From the NCBI GenBank assembly GCA_963828185.1, contig CAWHDV010000019.1:310001-374000 (forward strand): a stretch of 64,000 nucleotides of DNA. The letters are read 5' to 3'. The stretch is from Rhodoblastus sp963828185. Its GTDB lineage: Bacteria > Pseudomonadota > Alphaproteobacteria > Rhizobiales > Beijerinckiaceae. This document shows positions 53,788 through 63,147 of this stretch, in pieces. Position 1 is the first letter of the stretch; each line of letters opens with the position of its first letter. Position numbers and translations under genes: made by a program. The notes below the pieces were generated by a model. The model worked only from the letters and a program-made list of their open reading frames with translations, was not told the DNA's origin and searched no databases.

Positions 53788-54575
53788 AAGTGCATTTCAT
53801 TGGCGCCGGACCTGGCGCGCCGGATCTCATCACCTTGCGCGGACGCGACATTCTCGCGCGCTGCCCGGTCTGCCTCTATGCCGGTTCGCTGGTGCCCAAG
53901 GAACTGCTCGCCCATTGTCCGCCCGGCGCGAAAATCATCGACACCGCGCCGATGACGCTCGACGAGATCGCCGCCGAATTTTTTTCCGCTAAGCAGGCGG
54001 AGCTGGATGTGGCGCGGCTTCATTCGGGGGATCTCTCGGTGTGGAGCGCCATGGGCGAGCAAATGCGCCGCCTCGACGCGCTTGGCATAGACTATGACGT
54101 GACGCCCGGTGTTCCGGCCTTCGCCGCCGCCGCCGCCGCCCTGCGACGCGAGCTGACCCTGCCGGAGGTGGCGCAATCGCTGGTGCTGACACGGACCTCG
54201 GGCCGCGCCTCCTCCATGCCGGAAAAGGAAAAGCTGGCCAGCTTCGCCGCCACCGGCGCCACGCTGGCGATCCACCTGTCCATTCATGTTCTGGACAGGA
54301 TCGTCGACGAGCTCAAGCCATTCTATGGCGCGGATTGTCCTATCGCCCTGGTCTTTCGCGCGTCGTGGCCGGATGAGCGCATCGTGCAGGCGACGCTGTC
54401 CACCATCGCCGCGCTGGCGGCGCAAAATCCGATGGAGCGGACGGCGTTGATCCTCGTCGGCCCGGCTTTGAGCGCCGCGGATTTCCGTGAAAGCGCGCTC
54501 TACGATCCCGATTACCGCCGGCGCTATCGCGGCGGTTTTGTGCGCGCCGACGGGACGATCGAGGCGGACGAATGA
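53784..54575 (+). CDS. cobM: Precorrin-4 C11-methyltransferase CobM
   Basis: A 263-residue methylase (VHFIGAGPGAPDLITLRGRD; CLYAGSLVPKELLAHCP; RLHSGDLSVWSAMGEQM). It methylates C11 to give precorrin-5. It overlaps cobE at the start. The end is 26 bases from the convergent cbiD. Confidence 0.95.
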   Translation: MKVHFIGAGPGAPDLITLRGRDILARCPVCLYAGSLVPKELLAHCPPGAKIIDTAPMTLDEIAAEFFSAKQAELDVARLHSGDLSVWSAMGEQMRRLDALGIDYDVTPGVPAFAAAAAALRRELTLPEVAQSLVLTRTSGRASSMPEKEKLASFAATGATLAIHLSIHVLDRIVDELKPFYGADCPIALVFRASWPDERIVQATLSTIAALAAQNPMERTALILVGPALSAADFRESALYDPDYRRRYRGGFVRADGTIEADE

Positions 54576-54601
54576 GGCGCGCCAGCGGCAATGACGACAT
54601 T

Positions 54602-55690
54602 CTACTCGTTGACCGGTCGCAATCCCGTCCGCGCCAGCAGGCCTCCGTCGCGGTCGAAAATCACGATCTCCAGCTCGCAGGGCGTGTCGCGGAAAACCCG
54701 CGCCGCCGTGCGCCAGGCGGCCTGCGCAACACTTTCGCCGATGTTCACGCCCGCCGCCGCCGCGATCTCGAATGCATGCTTGGCCGAATTGGCGGCGCGG
54801 ATCGCCTTGGCGGCATCTTGGCCCGCGAAACCGGCCAGAAAATCGAGATCGACCGCGCCGCGCTTGGAGTGCAGATCGAGGAGCCCTTGCGCCAGCTTGG
54901 TCATTTTGCCCATGCCGCCGGCGACGATCACGCGGCGCACGGGATGCTGGCGCAAATATTTCAGCATGCCGCCGACAAAATCGCCCATGTCGATCAAGGC
55001 CTCGTCGGGCAGGACGTAAAGCGCCTTGACGGCGGCTTCCGAGGTCGAGCCGGTGGCGCCCGCGATCATGTCGAGGCCCACGGCGCGGGCGACATCTATG
55101 CCGCTGTGGATCGAAGCGATCCAGGCGGCGCAGGAGAAAGGCGTGACAATGCCGGTCGTGCCGAGAATCGACAGGCCGCCCAGAATGCCGAGCCGCGCGT
55201 TGAGCGTGCGCTCGGCGATCTTTTCGCCGCCGGGAATGGAGATTTCGACATGCGCGTCGGCGGCGCGACCGCGCAAAGCCGCCTCGGCTTCAATCGCCTC
55301 GCGGATCATTTTTCGGGGGCCGGGATTGATCGCCGGTTCGCCGACCGGCAAGGGCAGCCCCGGCCGTGTGACCATGCCGACGCCTTTGCCGGCGGCGAAA
55401 GTGACGCCGGCGCCATCAGCGCCAAAGCTCACGCGGGCGATGACCAGCGCGCCATGCGTCACGTCGGGGTCGTCGCCGGCGTCCTTGACGATTCCGGCGC
55501 GGCAGAAGTTTTCGCCTCGTTCCTGCAAAGCCAGCGGAAAGGCAGGCGTCTGGCCGCCGGGCAGGCGGATCGCGACGGGATCGGGAAATTCGCCGTCCGC
55601 CAAAGCGGCGAAGGCGGCGCGCGCCGCCGCCGCCGCGCAGGCGCCCGTGGTCCAGCCGCGCCGCAGCGGCGCCATTTCCGTCTCGTCCAT
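54602..55690 (-). CDS. cbiD: Cobalt-precorrin-5B C1-methyltransferase-type protein CbiD
   Basis: A 362-residue CbiD protein (RRGWTTGACAAAAARAAF; RPGLPLPVGEPAINPGPRKMI; GTTGIVTPFSCAAWIASIHS). It methylates C1 of the corrin ring. The rest of the cluster is of the oxygen-dependent type, which classically uses CobF for this step. No cobF is visible here, so CbiD is the likely substitute, as in other alphaproteobacteria. It is encoded on the opposite strand. Confidence 0.95.
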   Translation of the reverse strand: MDETEMAPLRRGWTTGACAAAAARAAFAALADGEFPDPVAIRLPGGQTPAFPLALQERGENFCRAGIVKDAGDDPDVTHGALVIARVSFGADGAGVTFAAGKGVGMVTRPGLPLPVGEPAINPGPRKMIREAIEAEAALRGRAADAHVEISIPGGEKIAERTLNARLGILGGLSILGTTGIVTPFSCAAWIASIHSGIDVARAVGLDMIAGATGSTSEAAVKALYVLPDEALIDMGDFVGGMLKYLRQHPVRRVIVAGGMGKMTKLAQGLLDLHSKRGAVDLDFLAGFAGQDAAKAIRAANSAKHAFEIAAAAGVNIGESVAQAAWRTAARVFRDTPCELEIVIFDRDGGLLARTGLRPVNE

Positions 55691-55737
55691 GCGCTTTGCT
55701 ACCGCGTCGCGATCCTCTCGCCAAAGGATTTTTCCGC

Positions 55738-57051
55738 ATGAGTTCGAGAGGCCTCCTCATCGCCGCGCCGCGTTCGGGCGGCGGCAAGACCACATTGACG
55801 CTCGGCCTGATGCGCGCCTTGCGCCAGCGCGGCGCGGCGGTCGCCGGCGTCAAGTCGGGGCCGGATTATATTGATCCGGCCTTTCATCGGGCGGCGCTCG
55901 GGCGCGACAGCTTCAATCTCGACAGCTGGGCGATGGAGCCCGGCCTGCTTGGCGCGCTCGCGGCCCAGGCGACGCAAGGCGCCGATCTGCTATTGGGCGA
56001 GGGCTCGATGGGCCTGTTCGACGGCGTGCCAGCGGCCGAGGGCCGCTCCGGCGCCTCCGCCGATGTCGCCGCGGCTCTCGGCTTGCCCGTGCTTTTGGTC
56101 CTCGACGCCTCCGGCCAGGCGCAATCGGCCGGCGCCGTCGCCAAGGGCTGCGCCGCCTTCGATCCGCGCATAAGGGTCGCCGGCGTCGTGCTCAACAGGA
56201 TCGGCAGCCCGCGCCATCTCGCGCTGGCGCGGCAAGGCGTCGAAAGGGCGGGTCTGCCAATTGTCGGCTCGCTGCCGAAATGCGCCGATATCGTCCTGCC
56301 GGGGCGGCACCTGGGACTGGTGCAGGCGAGCGAGACGGCGGCGCTGGAAGCGCGGCTCGATTCGCTCGCCAATTTTGTCGAAAACCATGTCGACCTTGAC
56401 GCGGTCAAGGCCCTCGCGGCGCCGCTCGGCCTTCCCGACGCCGCGCCAGTCGCCGCGCTAAAGCCGCCGGGCCAGAGGATCGCCATCGCGCGCGACGCGG
56501 CCTTCTCCTTTCTCTATCCGCATCTTCTCGCCGGCTGGCGGGCGCTGGGCGCGGAATTTTGCTTCTTTTCACCGCTCGCCGACGAGGCGCCGCCTGAAGA
56601 TTGCGACGTCGCCTGGCTGCCCGGCGGCTATCCGGAGCTTCATGCCGGGCGGCTCGCCGCCAATTCCCGCTTTCTCGACGGCCTGCGCGATTTCGCGGCC
56701 GCAAAGCCGGCGCATGGCGAATGCGGCGGCTACATGGTTTTGGGCGCGTCGCTTACCGATGCATCTGGCGAAAGACACGCCATGGCCGGCTTGCTGTCGG
56801 TCGAGACCTCCTTTGCCAAACGCAAGATGAACCTTGGCTATCGCGACGCAACGCTTCTGGCCGATTGCGCCCTGGGTCGGGCGGGGCAAAAATTGCGCGG
56901 GCATGAATTTCACTACGCCAGCATTGTCACGCTCGGCAGGGACCAGCCGATGGCCATGGCCGTTGACGCCCATGGCGGCGCCCCGACGCCCTCGGGCTCG
57001 CGGCGCGGGCTGGTTTCGGGCGGGTTTTTCCATTGCATCGCGGAGGCATGA
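55738..57051 (+). CDS. cobB: Hydrogenobyrinic acid a,c-diamide synthase CobB
   Basis: A 437-residue two-domain amidotransferase. The N-terminal ATPase part (LIAAPRSGGGKTTLTLGLMR; VKSGPDYIDPAFH; GEGSMGLFDG) is joined to a glutaminase part (VAWLPGGYPELHAGRLA; HGECGGYMVLGASL with the active Cys). It amidates the a and c side chains. ATG 55738 gives the standard start; it is divergent from cbiD with a 47-base gap. It overlaps bluB. Confidence 0.95.
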   Translation: MSSRGLLIAAPRSGGGKTTLTLGLMRALRQRGAAVAGVKSGPDYIDPAFHRAALGRDSFNLDSWAMEPGLLGALAAQATQGADLLLGEGSMGLFDGVPAAEGRSGASADVAAALGLPVLLVLDASGQAQSAGAVAKGCAAFDPRIRVAGVVLNRIGSPRHLALARQGVERAGLPIVGSLPKCADIVLPGRHLGLVQASETAALEARLDSLANFVENHVDLDAVKALAAPLGLPDAAPVAALKPPGQRIAIARDAAFSFLYPHLLAGWRALGAEFCFFSPLADEAPPEDCDVAWLPGGYPELHAGRLAANSRFLDGLRDFAAAKPAHGECGGYMVLGASLTDASGERHAMAGLLSVETSFAKRKMNLGYRDATLLADCALGRAGQKLRGHEFHYASIVTLGRDQPMAMAVDAHGGAPTPSGSRRGLVSGGFFHCIAEA

Positions 57052-57695
57052 TGAACACGCAAATCCCCGTCTTCGATGGAAGCTTCCAGCATGACCTGGC
57101 GGAGTTGATGCGCTGGCGGCGCGACGTGCGCCGCTTTCGCAAGGATCCCGCGCCGGAAGAATTGATCGATCATCTTCTCGATCTGGCGCAGCTCGCGCCT
57201 TCCGTCGGCAACAGTCAGCCATGGCGGCTGGTTCGCGTTGAAAGCCCGGAAAAGCGCGAGGCGATCCGGAAAATTTTTTTGGCCTGCAACGCCGAAGCCC
57301 TGGCGGCGCAGCCGGGCGAGCGGACCGAGCTTTACGCGCGGTTGAAACTCGAGGGGCTGGACGCCGCGCCGGTGCAACTGGCGGTGTTTTGCGATCGCGA
57401 GACGCCGCAAGGGCATGGGCTTGGCCGGAGAACCATGCCGGAGACGCTTGATTATTCGGTTGTCGGCATGATTTCCGGCCTCTGGCTGGCGGCCCGCGCC
57501 GCCGGGCTCGGACTGGGCTGGGTGTCCATTCTCGACCCGGCCGAGGTCTGCGCCGCGCTCGAGGCGCCGCCTTCCTATAAATTCATCGCCTTCCTTTGCA
57601 TCGGCTGGCCGCAGGAGGAGCATGCCGATCCGGAGCTTGTGCGCTGCGGCTGGCAGGACCGCACCACCGCGGGACGGCGGGTCGTCACAATCTGA
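57048..57695 (+). CDS. bluB: 5,6-dimethylbenzimidazole synthase BluB
   Basis: A 215-residue flavin enzyme (MRWRRDVRRFRKDPAPEELI; LAQLAPSVGNSQPWRLVRVE; AAGLGLGWVSILDP). It breaks FMNH2 with oxygen to make the lower ligand of B12, so the pathway here is aerobic. The ATG overlaps the cobB stop (GGAGGC before it). Confidence 0.95.
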   Translation: MMNTQIPVFDGSFQHDLAELMRWRRDVRRFRKDPAPEELIDHLLDLAQLAPSVGNSQPWRLVRVESPEKREAIRKIFLACNAEALAAQPGERTELYARLKLEGLDAAPVQLAVFCDRETPQGHGLGRRTMPETLDYSVVGMISGLWLAARAAGLGLGWVSILDPAEVCAALEAPPSYKFIAFLCIGWPQEEHADPELVRCGWQDRTTAGRRVVTI

Positions 57696-57752
57696 GGCGT
57701 GCGGCAAAACTTGAGCTTTACGCCATGTCGCGAACGGTGTTGGAAAAATTTA

Positions 57753-57876
57753 TGTAAAAGCGGTGGCATTTTACATTGGATTTTTTCCAGGAAAGGCAAC
57801 CACGTTCGCATTGGTCACAATACGGACAATATTCGTTATCGAAAAACTAACCGAAATCGCTTATGACATAGATCAT
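57753..57876. promoter_or_regulatory. Regulatory region: inverted repeat and FNR/FixK-like site
   Basis: TGTAAAA-N9-TTTTACA (57753-57775) is a perfect 7-base inverted repeat. ATGACATAGATCAT (57863-57876) keeps the TGAC-N4-ATCA core of FNR/FixK-type sites, with A and T instead of T and A at the outer positions. Both lie upstream of the small membrane gene at 57953. Low-oxygen control is possible. The rest of the 257-base gap shows no gene. Confidence 0.45.
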
Positions 57877-57952
57877 TGCACCAACGGTCGGAACCTGCTC
57901 CGTGACGGGCGGCGACCTTTTTTGAATGCCACCCATTATCGGGAGACAAGCC

Positions 57953-58147
57953 ATGGGTCGTTTCGCCCTGCAATACGAGGATCAAGACAAAGACCGAGAT
58001 AAAGGCCGCAAGTCCTTCGTTGGCGCCGCCATGAGCTTTGTGCGCCTTCTGGTTACGACGACCTTGCTCGCCTATCTCATCGTCCTGTGCTGGATGTGGA
58101 TGACAGGCGACACGACCTTGTGGCGCGTGATCCAGTTCCTGCGCTGA
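57953..58147 (+). CDS. Small single-span membrane protein
   Basis: A 64-residue protein with a charged N-terminal half (DQDKDRDKGRKSF) and one membrane segment (RLLVTTTLLAYLIVLCWMWM). GGGAG lies 7 bases before ATG 57953. An FNR/FixK-like site is about 77 bases upstream. I know no family; a role with an inner-membrane complex is only a guess. Its stop abuts the convergent decarboxylase gene. Confidence 0.6.
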   Translation: MGRFALQYEDQDKDRDKGRKSFVGAAMSFVRLLVTTTLLAYLIVLCWMWMTGDTTLWRVIQFLR

Positions 58148-59572
58148 CTATTTTTGCAGTTCGGCAGCCAGTTTCTGCATTTGATCGAAGAAGGACTCGA
58201 TATCGGCCAAAGTCGTGCGGTGATTGAATATGGCGCAGCGGATCACCGCGGCTCCGCCGATAAGCGTGATCGACGGCGCGGCCACGCCTCTGACATGGAG
58301 CGCCTCGACCAGCCTCCGGTTGGCTTCGTCGGCGTTTTTCCGCGCAAGGCTGAAGCAAACGATGTTCAATGGGACCGGCGCGGCAAGGCGGAACTCCGAC
58401 GACGCCTCCACCCTTTCCCCGAGTCGGCGGGCGATCGCGCAGTTTTGCTCCATCGCTGCGCCCAAGGCGCGCGTGCCGAAGGTCCGCAACGTCATCCAGA
58501 CCTTCAACGCCCTGAAACCGCGTGATAGATCGGGGCCGAGATCGCAGGGCCACGTTTCGCCCTTGGCCAGCCCCGCGTCGGCGCGGGTCAGATAGGCGGC
58601 CGGACTGGCGAAGGTCCCGCGCTGGGCTTCGCCGTCGCGTGTCAGGATGAAGCCCGCGTCATAGGGAACGTGCGCCCATTTGTGGAAGTCGAAGGCGATG
58701 GAATCCGCGCGCTCGATGCCTTTCAGCAAGGGCCGCAAAGTGTCCGAAAAGACCGCTAGCGCGCCGAAGGCGCCGTCCACGTGCAGCCAAAGTTTCTCGT
58801 CTCGCGCGAAGTCGGCGAGGGTTTCGAGCGGATCCACGGCGCCGAAATTGACCGTGCCAGCGGAAGCGACGATCAGGAAGGGCTCCTCGCCTTTGGCCCG
58901 GTCGGCGGCGACCTGCGCCTGCAAGGCCGCGAAATCCATGCGGCCCGCTTCGTCGCATGGGATCTTTCGCAAGGCGCCCATCCCGAGGCCCGCCATGTCC
59001 AACGCTTGCGCGACGCAGCCATGCGCCTCGGTCGAGGCATAGGCGCGCAGTTTCTCGCCACTCAATCCGTCACGCCGCACGTCGTCGCCGAGGAAGGCGC
59101 GGCGAGCGATCAGCACGCCGAGGAAATTGGCCATCGAGGTTCCGCCGACGAGCAGGCCGGCGGAAGTCTGTGGAAAGGAAAAGGCTTCGGCCATCCAGGC
59201 CGCGATGCGCCGCTCGAGCTCGATGCCCACATGGTTGCGGCCGCCGCAATTGGCGTTGAGGCCCGCGGCGAGCATTTCCGCCACCATGCCGGCGGGCGTG
59301 CCCGCTCCATGCGCCCAACCGAAAAACGCCGGATGGCGATTGCCGACGACATAGGGCATGATCGCTTCGGAAAACTCCGCAAGGATTTCGGCAAGTCCGG
59401 TTTTTTCGCGCGGCGCGGCGACATCGAGACGTTTCCTGGCGTCTTCCGGCAGCTCTACCCACACCGGGCGCTGGCGGATCGAGGCAAGATCGTCGATCAT
59501 CATGTCGAGCGCCTGGTGGCTCAAGGCTCTAAATTCGTCCCAGTCATCGGGATCGAGCGAGTTTTCCGACAT
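58148..59572 (-). CDS. Pyridoxal-phosphate-dependent decarboxylase (aromatic amino acid decarboxylase family)
   Basis: A 474-residue group II PLP decarboxylase. The PLP lysine lies in SIAFDFHKWAHVPYDAG. Other family blocks are NRHPAFFGWAHGAGTPAGM, AGLLVGGTSMANFLGVLIAR and VDGAFGALAVFSD. It removes CO2 from an amino acid, most likely aromatic; glutamate or other substrates cannot be excluded. ATG 59572 (MSENSLDPDDWDEFRALSHQ) is the natural start, although the frame is open further upstream. Confidence 0.88.
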   Translation of the reverse strand: MSENSLDPDDWDEFRALSHQALDMMIDDLASIRQRPVWVELPEDARKRLDVAAPREKTGLAEILAEFSEAIMPYVVGNRHPAFFGWAHGAGTPAGMVAEMLAAGLNANCGGRNHVGIELERRIAAWMAEAFSFPQTSAGLLVGGTSMANFLGVLIARRAFLGDDVRRDGLSGEKLRAYASTEAHGCVAQALDMAGLGMGALRKIPCDEAGRMDFAALQAQVAADRAKGEEPFLIVASAGTVNFGAVDPLETLADFARDEKLWLHVDGAFGALAVFSDTLRPLLKGIERADSIAFDFHKWAHVPYDAGFILTRDGEAQRGTFASPAAYLTRADAGLAKGETWPCDLGPDLSRGFRALKVWMTLRTFGTRALGAAMEQNCAIARRLGERVEASSEFRLAAPVPLNIVCFSLARKNADEANRRLVEALHVRGVAAPSITLIGGAAVIRCAIFNHRTTLADIESFFDQMQKLAAELQK

Positions 59573-59649
59573 CAAAACTCCGATCGGGGCAAGCCCGGCT
59601 GGACGGCGTTTTTTGGCGCGCCATAGGCGGCGGACGATCAGGTTATGGC

Positions 59650-60801
59650 ATGAGTCGCATCTATTTCGATCATAACGCCACCTCGCCGCTGCGGCCGGAA
59701 GCGCGGCAGGCGATGCTGGAGGCCCTGGGGGCGGGCAACGCCTCGAGCATCCACGCCGAAGGGCGGGCGGCGCGGGCGACAATCGAATCCGCACGCCTCG
59801 CCTTGGCCGCCGCCCTCGGCGCCAGGGCCAACCTCGTGGTGTTCGTCTCCGGCGCGACCGAGGCCGCCAACATGGTTTTCCGCCCACGCCTTTCCGGCTT
59901 GGAATGCTGGCGCTTGCTGATCGGCGGGGGCGAACACCCTTGCGTCCATGCTGGCCACAGTTTTCCGTCCGAGCAGACCGAAACTGTCGCGCTGGACGCG
60001 CAGGGACGGCTCGATCTCGCCGACTTGCGCAAAAAGCTGGCGGCGGCTGAAGGCCAAAACCCGATGCTGGCGCTGCAGGCCGTCAACAACGAGACTGGCG
60101 TCATCCAGCCCGTGGCCGAGGCGGCGACGCTCGTTCACGCCGCCGGCGGCCTTTTGGTCTGCGACGCGGTCCAGGCCTTCGGGCGCATCGACTGCTCTTT
60201 TGCGGCGACCGGCGCCGACATGCTGTTTGTGTCGAGCCACAAGCTTGGCGGGCCGAAAGGGGTGGGCGCGCTCGCTTTCGACCGCCGCGAACTGTTGCCG
60301 AAAACGCCGCTGATCCGCGGCGGCGGCCAGGAACGAGGCTTCAGGGGCGGCACCGAGAACGTCGCCGCCATCGCCGGCTTCATGGCGGCGGTCGAGGCGG
60401 CGCAGGCGCAACGCCTTGGGGAACATAAGCGTTTGCAGGGCTTGCGCGACTTTTTGCAGGCCGGCGTGCTGGAAATCGCGCCGGAAGCCGCCATATTCGG
60501 CAAGGAGGCGGAGCGCGTCGGCAATACACTGGCTTTCGCTCTTCCGGGTCTGGCCGCCGAAACCATGGTGGCGGGCTTCGATGTCGAAGGCGTGGCGCTG
60601 TCTTCCGGTTCGGCCTGCTCTTCCGGCAAGGTGAAGCCCTCGCCTGTGCTCGCCGCCATGGGCGCGTCAGTTGAATTTTCGCGTTCGGCGCTGCGAATAA
60701 GCCTTGGTTGGACATCGCGCAACGAAGAGGTGGTGCGTTTTTTGGAAATATTGGCTAAGCTACGCGAGAGAATGCGGCGACGGCTGGCGAACCCTGGCTA
60801 A
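59650..60801 (+). CDS. Cysteine desulfurase (NifS/IscS class)
   Basis: A 383-residue PLP enzyme (IYFDHNATSPLRPEARQAML; PLP lysine in FVSSHKLGGPKGVG; reactive Cys in LSSGSACSSGKVKPSPVL). It takes sulfur from cysteine for Fe-S clusters. It is of the long-loop IscS/NifS class rather than SufS, as is usual for the first gene of alphaproteobacterial suf operons. sufB follows after 63 bases. Confidence 0.93.
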   Translation: MSRIYFDHNATSPLRPEARQAMLEALGAGNASSIHAEGRAARATIESARLALAAALGARANLVVFVSGATEAANMVFRPRLSGLECWRLLIGGGEHPCVHAGHSFPSEQTETVALDAQGRLDLADLRKKLAAAEGQNPMLALQAVNNETGVIQPVAEAATLVHAAGGLLVCDAVQAFGRIDCSFAATGADMLFVSSHKLGGPKGVGALAFDRRELLPKTPLIRGGGQERGFRGGTENVAAIAGFMAAVEAAQAQRLGEHKRLQGLRDFLQAGVLEIAPEAAIFGKEAERVGNTLAFALPGLAAETMVAGFDVEGVALSSGSACSSGKVKPSPVLAAMGASVEFSRSALRISLGWTSRNEEVVRFLEILAKLRERMRRRLANPG

Positions 60802-60864
60802 GCCGCATCGATCATAGACTCAACCAGCGGCCCTTGAACCCGCGTTAGGTGAGGAGAAACAAAG

Positions 60865-62347
60865 ATGGCGGCTGTCCAGGAGACTGTCGACAAGGTCAAG
60901 ACGCTTGACGTCGATGCATATAAATACGGGTTTTTCACCGACATCGAATCGGAAAAGGCGCCCAAGGGGCTGAACGAGGACATCGTTCGCTTCATTTCCG
61001 CCAAAAAGAACGAGCCGGATTGGCTTACCGATTGGCGGCTCGAGGCCTTTCGCCGCTGGAAGACCATGGTCGAGCCCAAATGGGCGCGGGTCGATTATCC
61101 GCGGATCGATTACCAGGATCTCTATTATTATTCCGCGCCGAAAAGCGCAGCCGGGCCGAAATCGCTCGAAGAGGTCGATCCTGAACTTCTGCGCGCTTAC
61201 GAGAAGCTGGGCATTCCCCTGCGCGAGCAGGAAATGCTGGCAGGCGTCCAGAGAGACCCGAACGAGCGGCGCGTCGCGGTGGACGCGGTGTTCAACTCCG
61301 TCTCGGTCGTCACCACCTTCAAGGCGGAGCTGGCCAAAGCTGGCGTGATCTTCTGCCCGATTTCCGAAGCGGTGCATACGCATCCGGAACTGGTGAAGAA
61401 ATATCTCGGCTCGGTCGTGCCGGTGACCGACAATTATTTCGCCACCTTGAACTCGGCGGTCTTTTCCGACGGCTCCTTCGTCTATGTGCCGCCCGGCGTG
61501 CGCTGCCCGATGGAGCTTTCGACCTATTTCCGCATCAACGAGCAGAACACCGGCCAGTTCGAGCGCACCTTGATCATCGCCGACAAGGGCGCCTATGTCT
61601 CCTATCTCGAAGGCTGCACGGCGCCCAAGCGCGACGAGAACCAGCTGCACGCCGCCGTGGTCGAGCTCATCGCGCTCGATGACGCGGAAATCAAATATTC
61701 CACGGTGCAGAACTGGTATCCCGGCGACAGCGAGGGCCGGGGCGGGATCTTCAATTTCGTCACCAAGCGCGGCGATTGCCGCGGCGACCGCTCGAAGATT
61801 TCCTGGACCCAGGTCGAGACCGGCTCGGCCATCACCTGGAAATACCCCTCCTGCATTTTGCGCGGGAAACTCGTCGAGGGGAGAGTTCTACTCGATCGCC
61901 ATTTCAAACGGCCATCAGCAGGTCGATTCCGGCACCAAGATGCTGCATCTCGGCGCCAATACGTCGAGTCGCGTCATTTCCAAGGGCATAGCCGCGGGAC
62001 AGTCGCAGAACACATATCGCGGCCAGATTTCGGCGCATCGCAAGGCGGTCAACGCGCGCAATTTCACCAATTGCGACTCGCTGCTGATCGGCAACCGATG
62101 CGGCGCCCATACCGTGCCCTATATCGAGGCGAAGAATTCCACGGCCCTGTTCGAGCACGAGGCGACGACGTCGAAAATCTCCGACGACCAGCTGTTCTAC
62201 GTCATGCAGCGCGGGCTTTCGGCCGAAGAGGCGACGGCCCTGATCGTCAACGGTTTTGTGCGCGACGTCTTGCAGCAACTGCCGATGGAGTTCGCCGTCG
62301 AGGCGCAGAAGCTCATCGCCCTTTCGCTCGAAGGCAGCGTCGGCTGA
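60865..62347 (+). CDS. sufB: SufB Fe-S scaffold subunit, frameshifted as given
   Basis: SufB forms the SufBCD scaffold on which Fe-S clusters are built. Frame 1 from ATG 60865 encodes the N-terminal two-thirds (VYVPPGVRCPMELSTYFRIN; YLEGCTAPKRDENQLHAAVV; AITWKYPSCILRG). The rest lies in frame 2 (NSSRGEFYSIAISNGHQQ to QKLIALSLEGSVG), stopping at 62345-62347. One extra base or two missing bases near 61862-61872 explains the break. Read literally, frame 1 runs on into sufC as one false fusion. The conservation of both parts suggests a sequence error rather than a dead gene. Confidence 0.92.
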
Positions 62348-62397
62348 ACCCTGCTCCGCCGCCTGCCTCGCGTTCTCATTGTTTCAAGGTCTGCACC

Positions 62398-63147
62398 ATG
62401 CTCGATATCGAAAATCTGCACGTTTCCGTCGCCGGCAAGAAGATCATCGACGGATTGACGCTCAAGGTCGAGGCCGGACAGGTCGCGGCGATCATGGGGC
62501 CGAACGGCTCCGGCAAATCGACGCTGTCCTATGTCATCGCTGGCCGACCCGATTACGAAGTGACGGAAGGCTCGATCAAGCTCGACGGCGTCGACCTGCT
62601 CGACAAGGCCGTGTCCGAGCGGGCGGCGCTCGGCGTGTTCCTGTCGTTCCAGTATCCGCTGGAAATTCCCGGCGTCGCCACCATGACTTTCCTCAAGGCG
62701 GCGATCAACGCCCAACGCAAGGCGCGCGACGAGGGCGAGCTGACGACGCCTGAATTCCTGAAGCGCGTGCGCGAGGCCTCCGCCAGGCTCAATATCGCGC
62801 AGGACATGCTGAAGCGTCCAGTGAACCTGGGCTTTTCCGGCGGCGAGAAGAAGCGCATGGAAATCCTGCAAATGGCCCTGCTCGAGCCGCGCTTCGCCAT
62901 ACTCGACGAGATGGATTCCGGCCTCGACATCGACGCGCTGCGCATCTGCGCGGAAGGCGTCAACGCCCTGCGTTCCGGGGAGCGCGGACTGCTGGTCATC
63001 ACCCATTACCAGCGCCTTCTCAATTATATCTCGCCGGATGTGGTGCATGTCATGTCGAAGGGGAAAATCGTCAAAAGCGGCGGCCCCGAACTGGCGCTCG
63101 AGCTTGAGCGCAGCGGCTATGCCGATTACGAGAGCGAGGCGGCTTGA
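62398..63147 (+). CDS. sufC: SufC ABC-type ATPase
   Basis: A 249-residue ATPase of the SufBCD complex: Walker A GPNGSGKSTLSYVIAG, Q-loop SFQYPLEIPGV, signature LGFSGGEKKRMEILQM and Walker B FAILDEMDSGLDID. ATG 62398 gives the normal N-terminus. It overlaps sufD as TGATG. Confidence 0.96.
   Translation: MLDIENLHVSVAGKKIIDGLTLKVEAGQVAAIMGPNGSGKSTLSYVIAGRPDYEVTEGSIKLDGVDLLDKAVSERAALGVFLSFQYPLEIPGVATMTFLKAAINAQRKARDEGELTTPEFLKRVREASARLNIAQDMLKRPVNLGFSGGEKKRMEILQMALLEPRFAILDEMDSGLDIDALRICAEGVNALRSGERGLLVITHYQRLLNYISPDVVHVMSKGKIVKSGGPELALELERSGYADYESEAA

Noticed and set aside
54572..55741. 389-residue forward open frame opposite cbiD
   Set aside because: cbiD on the reverse strand has all family motifs; the forward frame is its shadow.
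57763..58002. 79-residue open frame before the small membrane protein
   Set aside because: It spans the regulatory sites and overlaps the better-supported gene with its Shine-Dalgarno; no protein-like pattern.
60865..63147. A single SufB-SufC fusion protein of 760 residues
   Set aside because: The middle part is nonsense, while frame 2 holds the conserved SufB C-terminus and its own stop; a frameshift explains it.
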